Source of the DNA: an uncultured Pelagibacteraceae bacterium
GTDB taxonomy: Bacteria; Pseudomonadota; Alphaproteobacteria; Pelagibacterales; Pelagibacteraceae
Direction: 5' to 3'
Length of the DNA stretch: 48,546 nucleotides
NCBI GenBank assembly: GCA_902627045.1
Contig: CACOHP010000005.1
Location: 1 to 48,546, forward strand
Positions 41,491-48,546 of the stretch are shown one piece after another. Within the stretch, counting starts at the first letter, position 1. Each line of letters starts with the position of its first letter. The notes beneath the pieces are model-generated. The model did no database searches and had not been told where the DNA came from. It worked only from the letters and a program-made list of their open reading frames with translations. The position numbers were made by a program, and so were the translations under genes.

Positions 41491-42891
41491 ATGAACTTTC
41501 TTAAAAAGATACTCTCACCAACTTGTTTAGCAATTTCATCATTACTTCTGATTTATACTTTTTATCGATCTGAAATTTATTGGAATGGAGATAAGAGATA
41601 TTATTATAATATTTATTATATTATTTCATCATTATTAATTTGCTCCTCTATAATTACATTTTTTATGAATCAAAAAATAAAGGAATATTTAATTATTTTG
41701 ATTATGAGTTTAATTATGTCATTATATTTACTTGAAGGTTATCTAACTATAAAAAAACGACCTTTAAAAGAACAAATCTCAAAAGAACAACTTTTAAAAG
41801 AACAACTCTATGAAAAACAAACAGGATACAAATGGGACAGAAGAACTAAATTTCAAATTTATCAAGATTTAAAAAAAAATGATAATGAAGTAGCAGTTTC
41901 TGTTTATCCATCAATTTATAAAAAAGAAAATCATCCAATTTTTCCCCTATCAGGAATTTCAAATTTCAAGACAATTAATTGTAATGAAAATGGATATTAC
42001 TCTATTTATCAAAGTGATAGATATGGATTCAATAATCCCGACGAAGAGTGGGATTCTATGGAGATTGAATATCTTTTAGTTGGCGATTCGTTTACCCACG
42101 GCGCTTGTGTAAATAGACCTAACGATATTGCATCTGTTTTAAGAGATTTGTCAAATAAATCAGTTTTAAATTTAGGGTATGGAAAAAATGGTCCTTTAAT
42201 TCAATACGCAACTTTAAGAGAATATTTAAATTCAAATGTTAAAAAAGTTTTTTGGATTTACTTTGCAGGTAATGATTTGATGGATTTAACACATGAAATA
42301 GATAACAAAATTTTAATGTCCTATTTAGATAATTTAACTTTTACTCAAAATCTTAAATCTAAACAAAATGAAATCAATAATTTAGCAATCAATTTAATAG
42401 AAAATTCCAAGATTTTATTTCAACGAGAAAAAGAAAAAGAAAGAATAAGAAAAATAAACGATAGTTTTACACTCAAATTTGTAAAATTTATTAAGATTTA
42501 TAACTTAAGAGAATTGATGAATCTAACAGCGCAAGATTTAGAACCAGTACCAGAACCAACATTAAAGCCGACATCAAAGCTAACATTAAAGCCAGAATTT
42601 AGACGAATAATTAAGTTGGCAAAAGATTTAACTATTAGAAATAATTCAAAATTATATTTTGTTTACCTACCAAAATATAGTGATTATAAAATAAACTATG
42701 ATGATCCTAACTATAATTTAATTAAGAATATTGTAAATGAACTAAAAATTCCTTTTATAGCTATAAATAAGGAAGTTTTTGAAAAAGAACAAAACCCATC
42801 TAAATTCTATCCTTTTGAACTACCTGGTCATTTTAATGTGGAAGGTTATAAAAAAGTAGCTGAAACTATTTATAAATTCTCAAAAAAGTAA
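41491..42891 (+). CDS. Membrane-anchored SGNH/GDSL-hydrolase-like protein
   Basis: A 466-residue protein. Three hydrophobic helices occupy about 10-26, 40-58 and 66-83. A short tandem KEQ-type repeat (KEQISKEQLLKEQLYEKQ) follows at 93-110, then an SGNH-like catalytic domain: VGDSFTHGA (S200, block I), YFAGNDLMD (block III) and PGHFNVEGY near the end (block V His). A Pro/Thr/Lys repeat (PEPTLKPTSKLTLKPE) interrupts the domain at about 355-370. Such proteins often (de)acetylate surface sugars; the substrate is unknown. The gene is followed by tRNA-Met and a second SGNH-like gene, suggesting an accessory envelope locus. Confidence 0.72.
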   Translation: MNFLKKILSPTCLAISSLLLIYTFYRSEIYWNGDKRYYYNIYYIISSLLICSSIITFFMNQKIKEYLIILIMSLIMSLYLLEGYLTIKKRPLKEQISKEQLLKEQLYEKQTGYKWDRRTKFQIYQDLKKNDNEVAVSVYPSIYKKENHPIFPLSGISNFKTINCNENGYYSIYQSDRYGFNNPDEEWDSMEIEYLLVGDSFTHGACVNRPNDIASVLRDLSNKSVLNLGYGKNGPLIQYATLREYLNSNVKKVFWIYFAGNDLMDLTHEIDNKILMSYLDNLTFTQNLKSKQNEINNLAINLIENSKILFQREKEKERIRKINDSFTLKFVKFIKIYNLRELMNLTAQDLEPVPEPTLKPTSKLTLKPEFRRIIKLAKDLTIRNNSKLYFVYLPKYSDYKINYDDPNYNLIKNIVNELKIPFIAINKEVFEKEQNPSKFYPFELPGHFNVEGYKKVAETIYKFSKK

Positions 42892-42976
42892 GTTTTAATT
42901 ATGCATTACATATTATTCAGAATTTAATGTTGATTAATTTCAGTATATAAGATTAATTGCCAATTAAAAACAGTAT

Positions 42977-43053
42977 GGCGGGGTAGCTCAGTTGGTTAGA
43001 GCGCAGGACTCATAAGCCTGAGGTCAGTGGTTCGATCCCACTTCCCGCTACCA
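42977..43053 (+). tRNA. tRNA-Met (anticodon CAT, elongator type)
   Basis: A 77-nt cloverleaf. The acceptor arm pairs GGCGGGG with TCCCGCT, with G-U at both ends. The D arm is GCTC/GAGC with an AGTTGGTTA loop. The anticodon loop CTCATAA sits in a CAGGA/GCCTG stem whose last pair, A-G, is mismatched. The T arm is AGTGG/CCACT with loop TTCGATC. CCA is encoded. G1 and a GGCGGGGTAGCTCAG start fit elongator tRNA-Met rather than initiator; a CAT-anticodon tRNA-Ile cannot be wholly excluded. The next ORF begins only 5 bases after the CCA. Confidence 0.93.
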
Positions 43054-43058
43054 TTTAA

Positions 43059-44096
43059 ATGAAAAAAATTCTTTCAGTAATTGGTATTAGTCTAGCACTT
43101 GCTCTATTGACTGACTTATTATTTGGGTCTTACTTATTAAAATTTACTCCAAAAAAGATCGATCATACAACTAGTCACAATGTTTACGATCATGATCTTA
43201 AAAAAAGTTTCAGAGCAAATTTACAATGGTCTCCAGGTGAAACATATCTTTTTTGCTCTAATAGAAATTCATTTAGAACTTTTTGTGACAAAATAGATTT
43301 TGAGTTAAAAGAATTTGATATAGCGTTTATAGGAGATAGTTTTACTGAGGGTGTTGGAGTTGATTATGAAGATACTTTTGTCGGAAGAATTGAAAAAAAC
43401 TTTGAAGAATTAAATATTGCAAATTTAGGTGTTGTTTCCTACTCACCATCAATCTATTTCACCAAACTTAGTCACCTATTAGAAAATGGCTACAAATTTA
43501 AAAGAGTGATAATTTATTTTGATATAAGTGATATTTATGACGATAATAGAAAATATAGATTTATAGATGATAAAATAAGCAGAAAAAAATCGGCTGTCTT
43601 ATCTGATATCCAGAGAACTCTTAAGTTATCTTTTCCATTTTTAGCTTATTCATTAAAAACGTTGAAGAATGATGTCTTTAAAAAATCAGACATAGTCGAT
43701 AAATGTACTTACTTAGATTACTGTCATGAAAAGAGTTCATGGACTTTCAATGATGAGTTTTTTGGAGATAAAGAAATAAATAAATCATTAAAATTTATGG
43801 AAATGACGTATGAACTTTTACGGAAAAATGATATTAAAATGTCAGTTGGAATTTATCCTTGGCCAGCTCAAATTTTGTACGATAATAGTCAATCAAAGCT
43901 TGTTAAACTAATGAAAAATTTCTGTATAAACAAATGTGAGTTTTTCTTTAATAATTTTACTGAATTCTTTAATGAAACAACTTCTACTGATAAAGAAAAG
44001 ATTATTTCCAGGTATTATATAGAAGGTGATGTACATTTTAATTCTCTAGGTAATGAAAAAATATTTCAAAATTTTGTAACAGTCTTCAAAAATTAA
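43059..44096 (+). CDS. SGNH-hydrolase-like protein with N-terminal membrane anchor
   Basis: A 345-residue protein with a signal/anchor helix (about 2-25) and an SGNH-like domain: FIGDSFTEGVG (S94), FDISDIYDD where GxND is usual, and EGDVHFNSLGNEKI near the end with the Asp-x-His. It is distinct from the SGNH-like protein on the other side of the tRNA. The start ATG lies 5 bases downstream of the tRNA 3' end, so its mRNA is likely made by processing or readthrough of the tRNA transcript and has almost no 5' leader. A later start is possible. Probably an envelope polysaccharide-modifying enzyme. Confidence 0.7.
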   Translation: MKKILSVIGISLALALLTDLLFGSYLLKFTPKKIDHTTSHNVYDHDLKKSFRANLQWSPGETYLFCSNRNSFRTFCDKIDFELKEFDIAFIGDSFTEGVGVDYEDTFVGRIEKNFEELNIANLGVVSYSPSIYFTKLSHLLENGYKFKRVIIYFDISDIYDDNRKYRFIDDKISRKKSAVLSDIQRTLKLSFPFLAYSLKTLKNDVFKKSDIVDKCTYLDYCHEKSSWTFNDEFFGDKEINKSLKFMEMTYELLRKNDIKMSVGIYPWPAQILYDNSQSKLVKLMKNFCINKCEFFFNNFTEFFNETTSTDKEKIISRYYIEGDVHFNSLGNEKIFQNFVTVFKN

Positions 44097-44128
44097 TTCA
44101 ATTAAAACTTATCTATTTTAATATTTGA

Positions 44129-45283
44129 TTATTTTAATCTTAATTGTTTTTCTAAATATTCATTTTTAAAAAAATGACATTTTATATCTTTGCAAGTTTC
44201 ATCTCCAATTAATATTGCATATTTTAACCAATTTTGAATGACCAGAGCGTCATCTAAAGTCACTCCTTTAGTTGTTGGTGGATGGTTATTGTCCTCAACT
44301 AAATGAGGAAAGTTATTATCAATTAAATTTTCATAATTTTTCCACTCAGGTCTAAATTTCATAATATTTTCATTAAGGTTAGTATACTCAGGATATTTAA
44401 TACCGTATTCACTACAACCTCTTTTTACTTTTAATTTTACATCTTTATCTAAATTTTTTTTTGTTATTATTGAAATACGTCTTTTTATAGTTTCTGCCTC
44501 TTCTTGAGAATAGCAATAAATTATTGATTTATAGTTACCATTTATTTTTGGTCTCGTTTCTACCATGCATTTTTGTGTATTATGATTTTCAAACTTAATG
44601 TTGTCAAAAATCAAATAAATTTTAATTAAATCTATCAAATTTTCAGGTTCTATTTGAACTTTATAACAACTAAAACAATATTGAGGAATTGCCTGATAAG
44701 TATTAAATACTTTCATGTGTCTATTACAATTAAGATCACTTTTTGTTTTTCTATAAATTTGAGTATAATTAAATCTAAGATTAATAAAATTATCATTAAT
44801 TATTCTGCTTATTGTATTTAATAAATTCTCAACAGTTATATTTTCAATATATTTATTTTCAGAATAACTAATTTTAATATTATTTAACTCATTGTGTTTT
44901 GTAATAAATATTGAATTATTTTCAGGGATATCATCAGAATATGCCAATGATTTAATCAATCCAAAAATAGCTGCTTCATAATCATTTTTAATTTCAATTG
45001 ATTTTAAGAAGTTTGTAATCGCTAAATTATTTTGACCCGATCTAAAGTATAAAATTCCGAGATTATTGTATATCTCAGGCCAATTTGGTTTTGAAGATAG
45101 CACTTTGTCAAAATCACTTTTTGCTTTCTCGTATTTAGATAATCGTAGATAGCAAATAGCTCTCAAATTATAAAATTCAATATTTTGCTGATCATTTAAA
45201 ATAATATTATTTAAAGATTTAATCGCATCGTTAAACCTATCGTTTTTTAAAAAATTTATAACTTTATGAATGTTATCTTCCAT
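44129..45283 (-). CDS. TPR protein with unrecognised Cys-containing C-terminal domain
   Basis: A 384-residue protein. The first ~125 residues hold about three tetratricopeptide repeats (LKNDRFNDAIKSLNNII, YLRLSKYEKAKSDFDKVL, YFRSGQNNLAITNFLKSIEI). From about 170 to the end is a different domain with YCFSCYKVQIEPENLIDLIK, KCMVETRPKINGNYKSIIYC, VKRGCSEYGIKYPEY and a terminal CKDIKCHFF. These Cys pairs could form disulfides or a metal site. There is no signal peptide. The domain is not one I can name. It is convergent with the second SGNH gene (32-base gap). Confidence 0.65.
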   Translation of the reverse strand: MEDNIHKVINFLKNDRFNDAIKSLNNIILNDQQNIEFYNLRAICYLRLSKYEKAKSDFDKVLSSKPNWPEIYNNLGILYFRSGQNNLAITNFLKSIEIKNDYEAAIFGLIKSLAYSDDIPENNSIFITKHNELNNIKISYSENKYIENITVENLLNTISRIINDNFINLRFNYTQIYRKTKSDLNCNRHMKVFNTYQAIPQYCFSCYKVQIEPENLIDLIKIYLIFDNIKFENHNTQKCMVETRPKINGNYKSIIYCYSQEEAETIKRRISIITKKNLDKDVKLKVKRGCSEYGIKYPEYTNLNENIMKFRPEWKNYENLIDNNFPHLVEDNNHPPTTKGVTLDDALVIQNWLKYAILIGDETCKDIKCHFFKNEYLEKQLRLK

Positions 45284-45328
45284 AGCAGGATAGTAATTTT
45301 ATGGAACCTAATTTTCAATGATTAAAAT

Positions 45329-45856
45329 TTAATGTCCTGGAAAATCAATTAAATTTTCAACTTTGTAACCTTTCTTTTCCAAAAGTTCACATCCATTTAA
45401 ATCAAATAAGTTAATTACAAAAATAAAAGCCGAAACTTTACCTTTTGACATTTCAATTAATTTTGCAGCAGCTTCCGCTGTGCCCCCAGTAGCAATTAAA
45501 TCATCAATGATTAAAACATTCTCATTTCTTTTAATAGAGTCCTTATGAACTTCAATTGTTGCTGTTCCATACTCTAACTCGAAATCAACAGAGTGAACCT
45601 CTGCAGGAAGTTTATTTTTTTTTCTAAGCATTATAAAAGGTTTTTTTAAAATATAGGAAACTGCTGAAGCAAATACAAATCCTCGAGACTCGATTGCTGC
45701 AATTTTATCAAAATCGTAATTTTTAGATCTTTCAACGATTTGATTGATTGCTTCAGCAAATGCATCTTTATCTTTTATTAGTGTCGTAATATCTCTGAAA
45801 AGGATCCCCTTTTTGGGATAGTCTTGAATAGATCTTATAAAATCTTTTAAATTCAT
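45329..45856 (-). CDS. apt: Adenine phosphoribosyltransferase
   Basis: Salvages adenine to AMP using PRPP. The 175-residue protein has normal length and layout: SIQDYPKKGILFRDITTLIK, AAIESRGFVFASAV, KLPAEVHSVDFELEYG and the PRPP-binding VLIIDDLIATGGTAEAA (about 117-133). It is divergent from mtnP, whose reaction releases adenine from methylthioadenosine, so the two genes form one salvage step across a 41-base promoter region. Confidence 0.95.
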   Translation of the reverse strand: MNLKDFIRSIQDYPKKGILFRDITTLIKDKDAFAEAINQIVERSKNYDFDKIAAIESRGFVFASAVSYILKKPFIMLRKKNKLPAEVHSVDFELEYGTATIEVHKDSIKRNENVLIIDDLIATGGTAEAAAKLIEMSKGKVSAFIFVINLFDLNGCELLEKKGYKVENLIDFPGH

Positions 45857-45897
45857 AATAAGTAATTATTGCAGTATAAATAATTTAAATTTTAAAC

Positions 45898-46770
45898 ATG
45901 ACAAGAAATAAATTAGCAATAATTGGTGGAAGCGGTCTTTATGACGTAGAGGAATTTACTGATAGGGAGTTAATGGATTTGAGTACTCCATGGGGAAAGC
46001 CATCTGATCAAATTTTAAAAACAATTTATAAAAATAAAGAAGTTTATTTCTTGCCAAGACATGGAAGAGGACATTTCATTTCACCCTCAAATATTAATTT
46101 TAGGGCAAATATTGATGCACTTAAACAACTAGGAGTTACAGACATCGTATCTGTTTCAGCAGTCGGGTCACTAAAAGAGGATTTGCCTCCTGGAAAATTT
46201 GTTATTGTTGATCAATTTATTGATCGAACTTTTGCGAGAAATAAAACATTTTTTGATGACGAAATTGTTGCTCACGTTTCTATGGCTCATCCTACATCTA
46301 ATGGATTAATGAATGCATGCGAGGAAGCGATAAAAAAAGAAAAAATTGAGTATCAAAGAAAAGGCACATACGTTGTTATGGAAGGACCTCAATTTTCAAC
46401 TTTTGCAGAGTCAAATTTATATAGATCTTGGAAAGCAGATGTAATTGGAATGACTAATATGCCTGAAGCAAAATTAGCTAGAGAAGCAGAAATTAGATAT
46501 GCATCTGTATCAATGGTCACAGACTATGATTGCTGGCATCCCGATCATGAAAACGTTGATGTTCAACAAGTTGTAAAAGTTTTATTAGGTAATGCTGCTA
46601 AAGCTAAAAACATGATTAAAAATTTAATAGAAAATTTTGAAAATCACATTGATCCTAAGGATCCTACAAATAATTGTTTAGATGTTGCAATAATTACAGT
46701 ACCAGAAAAAAGAACTAAAAAAACTATAGAAAAATTAAAAAATGTGGCAGGCAGGGTGTTAAATAAATGA
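45898..46770 (+). CDS. mtnP: S-methyl-5'-thioadenosine phosphorylase
   Basis: Phosphorolysis of methylthioadenosine to adenine and methylthioribose-1-phosphate in methionine salvage. The 290-residue PNP-family protein shows IIGGSGLYD, phosphate-binding FLPRHGRGHFISPSNINFRA, VSAVGSLKEDLPPGKFV, the purine-site EGPQFSTFAES and VIGMTNMPEAKLAREAE. Its stop overlaps the next start (ATGA at 46767-46770). The mtnA gene for the following step lies one gene further on. Confidence 0.95.
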   Translation: MTRNKLAIIGGSGLYDVEEFTDRELMDLSTPWGKPSDQILKTIYKNKEVYFLPRHGRGHFISPSNINFRANIDALKQLGVTDIVSVSAVGSLKEDLPPGKFVIVDQFIDRTFARNKTFFDDEIVAHVSMAHPTSNGLMNACEEAIKKEKIEYQRKGTYVVMEGPQFSTFAESNLYRSWKADVIGMTNMPEAKLAREAEIRYASVSMVTDYDCWHPDHENVDVQQVVKVLLGNAAKAKNMIKNLIENFENHIDPKDPTNNCLDVAIITVPEKRTKKTIEKLKNVAGRVLNK

Positions 46771-47675
46771 AAAAACTTTTAGCAATACTAATTATCATTT
46801 TTTTTAACACAAATGTCCTTGCTGATAAAATGACTAAGAGTGGATTTTTGAATAATAAAGTTAGTTATTTAAAAGATCAAAAAATAAATAATCCACAAAA
46901 TAAAATTCTATTAATTTATAATCATGGTCAAACTACTCACGACGGTCCGTCTAATGATTGCGCATGGAAGGGAGGGATGAATAATATGTCATCTTTAGTT
47001 GGAAAAAAGGTTAAAGATAAAGAGATAGTTGTTTATCTTTTTTGTACAGGCAAACTTAAAGGAGACGATTATAAAAGATTATGGAATAAAAAAAAATTTA
47101 TAGAGCCATATAAAGGTAAGCCAAAACTTGAAAAAAGATTAGATGCAAATTTAAAACTTATTGAGGATTTTACTGCTCAGGGATTTAATAAAAAACAAAT
47201 ATTTATAACTGGACGATCTTGTGGTGGATGGATGACAATGATGTTACTTAGCAGATATCAAAATATTTTCGCTGGAGGCATTTCTTTTGTTCCTGAATGC
47301 TATGGGCGTTTAACAAAAGCTTATAAAGTAAATAAAGTTGGAGTTGAGGATGCTTTAAAAAAATTTGAGAAAAAAGATGGTCCTGGTCCAGCCAATATGA
47401 GACAAATGCAAATAGATGAAATTAAAAAAAGTTCAAATTTACCTGTATTAGTTTTTACTCATCCAAAAGACCCATTTGGTGGATTGGTATCAGACTGGGT
47501 AGAGGAAGTTTCTGGCGTTGAAAGAATAGTTATTTCTCAAAACAATAAGGTTAATGGAAAAAGTTGTAAAGTGTGGGGGAAACCAATTAAAAATTATCAT
47601 GACATGGATAGAGCCACTTGTTTTAAAGAATATAATCCAAAAATTTTAGATTTTATTGCATCAAAAATTAATTAA
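46767..47675 (+). CDS. Exported alpha/beta hydrolase (dienelactone-hydrolase-like)
   Basis: A 302-residue protein with a signal peptide (MKKLLAILIIIFFNTNVLA). The alpha/beta-hydrolase core has a nucleophile elbow GRSCGGW (about 149-155), an oxyanion-type NHGQTTHDGP near 51-60, and a candidate His in NYHDMDRAT. Six cysteines in the mature protein (DCAW, FCTG, SCGG, ECYG, SCKV, TCFK) suggest disulfides. Its start overlaps the mtnP stop, and mtnA starts on the next base after its stop, so it is embedded in the methionine-salvage operon. Substrate unknown. Confidence 0.72.
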   Translation: MKKLLAILIIIFFNTNVLADKMTKSGFLNNKVSYLKDQKINNPQNKILLIYNHGQTTHDGPSNDCAWKGGMNNMSSLVGKKVKDKEIVVYLFCTGKLKGDDYKRLWNKKKFIEPYKGKPKLEKRLDANLKLIEDFTAQGFNKKQIFITGRSCGGWMTMMLLSRYQNIFAGGISFVPECYGRLTKAYKVNKVGVEDALKKFEKKDGPGPANMRQMQIDEIKKSSNLPVLVFTHPKDPFGGLVSDWVEEVSGVERIVISQNNKVNGKSCKVWGKPIKNYHDMDRATCFKEYNPKILDFIASKIN

Positions 47676-48546
47676 ATGAGAATAGAGGGAAAAGAATATC
47701 GTACTATTTGGTTTGAAAATAATGTTGTAAAAATTATTGATCAAACAAAACTTCCACACCAATTTATTATTAAAGACCTTAAAACAGTTAAGGATTCAAT
47801 AAATGCGATTAAGGTGATGGAAGTAAGAGGTGCACCCCTAATAGGAGCTACTGCAGCCTATGGAATGGTTTTAGCTATAATTGAAAATAATGACCAATCA
47901 TTTTTAAAGAAGTCTGCAGAAGATTTAATTAATTCAAGACCAACAGCAATAAATTTAAAGTGGGCCGTTGATAGAATGATGAATAAATTATCAGGTGTTA
48001 ATAGCGATAAAATCTTAGAAATAGCCTTGAATGAAGCAAAGGATATATGTGAAGAGGATGTAAAATTTTGTGAAAGTATAGGATTAAATGGACTAAAAAT
48101 TATTGAGGAAATCTATAATAAAAAAAAAGATACCGTTAATATATTAACTCATTGTAATGCAGGTTGGCTTGCAACAATAAATTGGGGGACAGCAACCTCT
48201 CCAATTTATCATGCACATAAAAAAGGAATTCCAATTCATGTGTGGGCCGATGAAACTAGACCAAGAAATCAAGGAGCAAATCTTACATCTTATGAATTAA
48301 ACGAAGAAGGAATTAAAAACACAATCATTGCAGATAATACAGGTGGTATATTAATGCAAAGAGGTGAAGTTGACATGTGTATTGTGGGAACAGACAGAAC
48401 TCTAGCCAATGGAGATGTTTGTAATAAAATCGGAACTTATCTTAAAGCACTAGCAGCTCATGATAATAAGATTCCCTTTTATGTTGCACTACCAAGTTCA
48501 ACAATTGACTGGAATATAAAAGATCATAAAGATATTCCAATAGAGG
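47676..48546 (+). CDS. mtnA: S-methyl-5-thioribose-1-phosphate isomerase (5' part)
   Basis: Isomerises methylthioribose-1-phosphate to methylthioribulose-1-phosphate, the step after MtnP. ATG at 47676 directly follows the hydrolase stop. The frame is open to the window end (290 residues seen, 3' end missing). Family motifs of the eIF2B-like fold are present: [26 protein letters not shown], the catalytic Cys in [10 protein letters not shown], and [19 protein letters not shown] with the catalytic Asp. Confidence 0.95.
   Translation, partial: MRIEGKEYRTIWFENNVVKIIDQTKLPHQFIIKDLKTVKDSINAIKVMEVRGAPLIGATAAYGMVLAIIENNDQSFLKKSAEDLINSRPTAINLKWAVDRMMNKLSGVNSDKILEIALNEAKDICEEDVKFCESIGLNGLKIIEEIYNKKKDTVNILTHCNAGWLATINWGTATSPIYHAHKKGIPIHVWADETRPRNQGANLTSYELNEEGIKNTIIADNTGGILMQRGEVDMCIVGTDRTLANGDVCNKIGTYLKALAAHDNKIPFYVALPSSTIDWNIKDHKDIPIE

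Noticed and set aside
41761-41820. Tandem KEQ-coding repeat as a mobile or regulatory repeat
   Set aside because: It is a short in-frame low-complexity repeat inside the SGNH-like gene and is explained as protein linker sequence.
42977-43053. Integrated element at tRNA-Met with a duplicated 3' end
   Set aside because: No second copy of the tRNA 3' segment and no integrase or phage gene was seen in the window.
93-48546. CRISPR arrays, IS elements, prophage
   Set aside because: No regularly spaced repeats, transposase, integrase or capsid-type genes were seen on either strand.

Overview
The window looks like a piece of a SAR11-type (Pelagibacterales, Alphaproteobacteria) genome. It is strongly AT-rich and densely packed, with most intergenic gaps under about 100 bases. 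Operons use 1-14 base overlaps, and three tail-to-tail gene pairs share their stop codons. The gene content fits a streamlined marine heterotroph: solute-binding-protein ABC transporters, sulfonate and methylated-amine metabolism, a malyl-CoA module and very few regulators. No phage, IS, CRISPR or rRNA is visible. This taxonomic call comes from gene content and composition only; no database search was possible.

Layout. 1-5281: end of ETF-ubiquinone oxidoreductase, a small DUF2237 protein, a 2OG-Fe(II) oxygenase, hisI, then folE, acuI-like and a LysR regulator in a tight run. 5282-9362: a ferric-iron ABC transporter (binding protein, permease, ATPase) behind two tandem Fur-box-like palindromes; a 56-residue Cys-motif ORF and a strong hairpin separate the binding protein from the membrane genes. 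9384-12433: azlC-azlD, a periplasmic thioredoxin, a cupredoxin, a DUF4396 membrane protein and a methyltransferase in one run. 12434-12964: a stem-loop-rich region and a 59-residue membrane ORF. 12965-19102: a gamma-butyrobetaine-dioxygenase-like enzyme, a HisN/inositol-phosphatase-family enzyme, a seven-gene minus-strand cluster of small proteins, cysE-cysK and a VOC protein. 19132-20209: LysE exporter and a Tat-exported MsrB.

20206-32318 is the metabolic centre. A minus-strand operon reads tauA-tauB-tauC (sulfonate-type ABC transporter, with a very large extra domain on the permease), then a sulfolactate/malate-dehydrogenase-family enzyme, a phosphate acetyltransferase and a HisD-family enzyme that resembles sulfopropanediol dehydrogenase HpsN. 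Divergent from it, across a 17-bp palindrome, run an omega-amino-acid:pyruvate aminotransferase, alanine dehydrogenase and a dimethylglycine-dehydrogenase-like flavoenzyme. Together they suggest uptake and breakdown of taurine and/or C3 sulfonates, with alanine dehydrogenase regenerating pyruvate and Pta making acetyl-CoA. The desulfonating enzyme (Xsc, SuyAB or similar) is not in the window.

32315-41112: BASS-family transporter, an unusual regulator with two winged-helix segments, two tandem related small membrane proteins, guaC, a beta-propeller/autotransporter surface protein, and a malate-CoA ligase (mtkA, mtkB) plus malyl-CoA lyase operon. 41113-45283 looks accessory: two different SGNH-hydrolase-like proteins on either side of a tRNA-Met(CAT), and a TPR protein with an unrecognised Cys-containing C-terminal domain. 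45329-48546: apt, mtnP, a secreted alpha/beta hydrolase and the start of mtnA, i.e. methylthioadenosine salvage, running off the window end.
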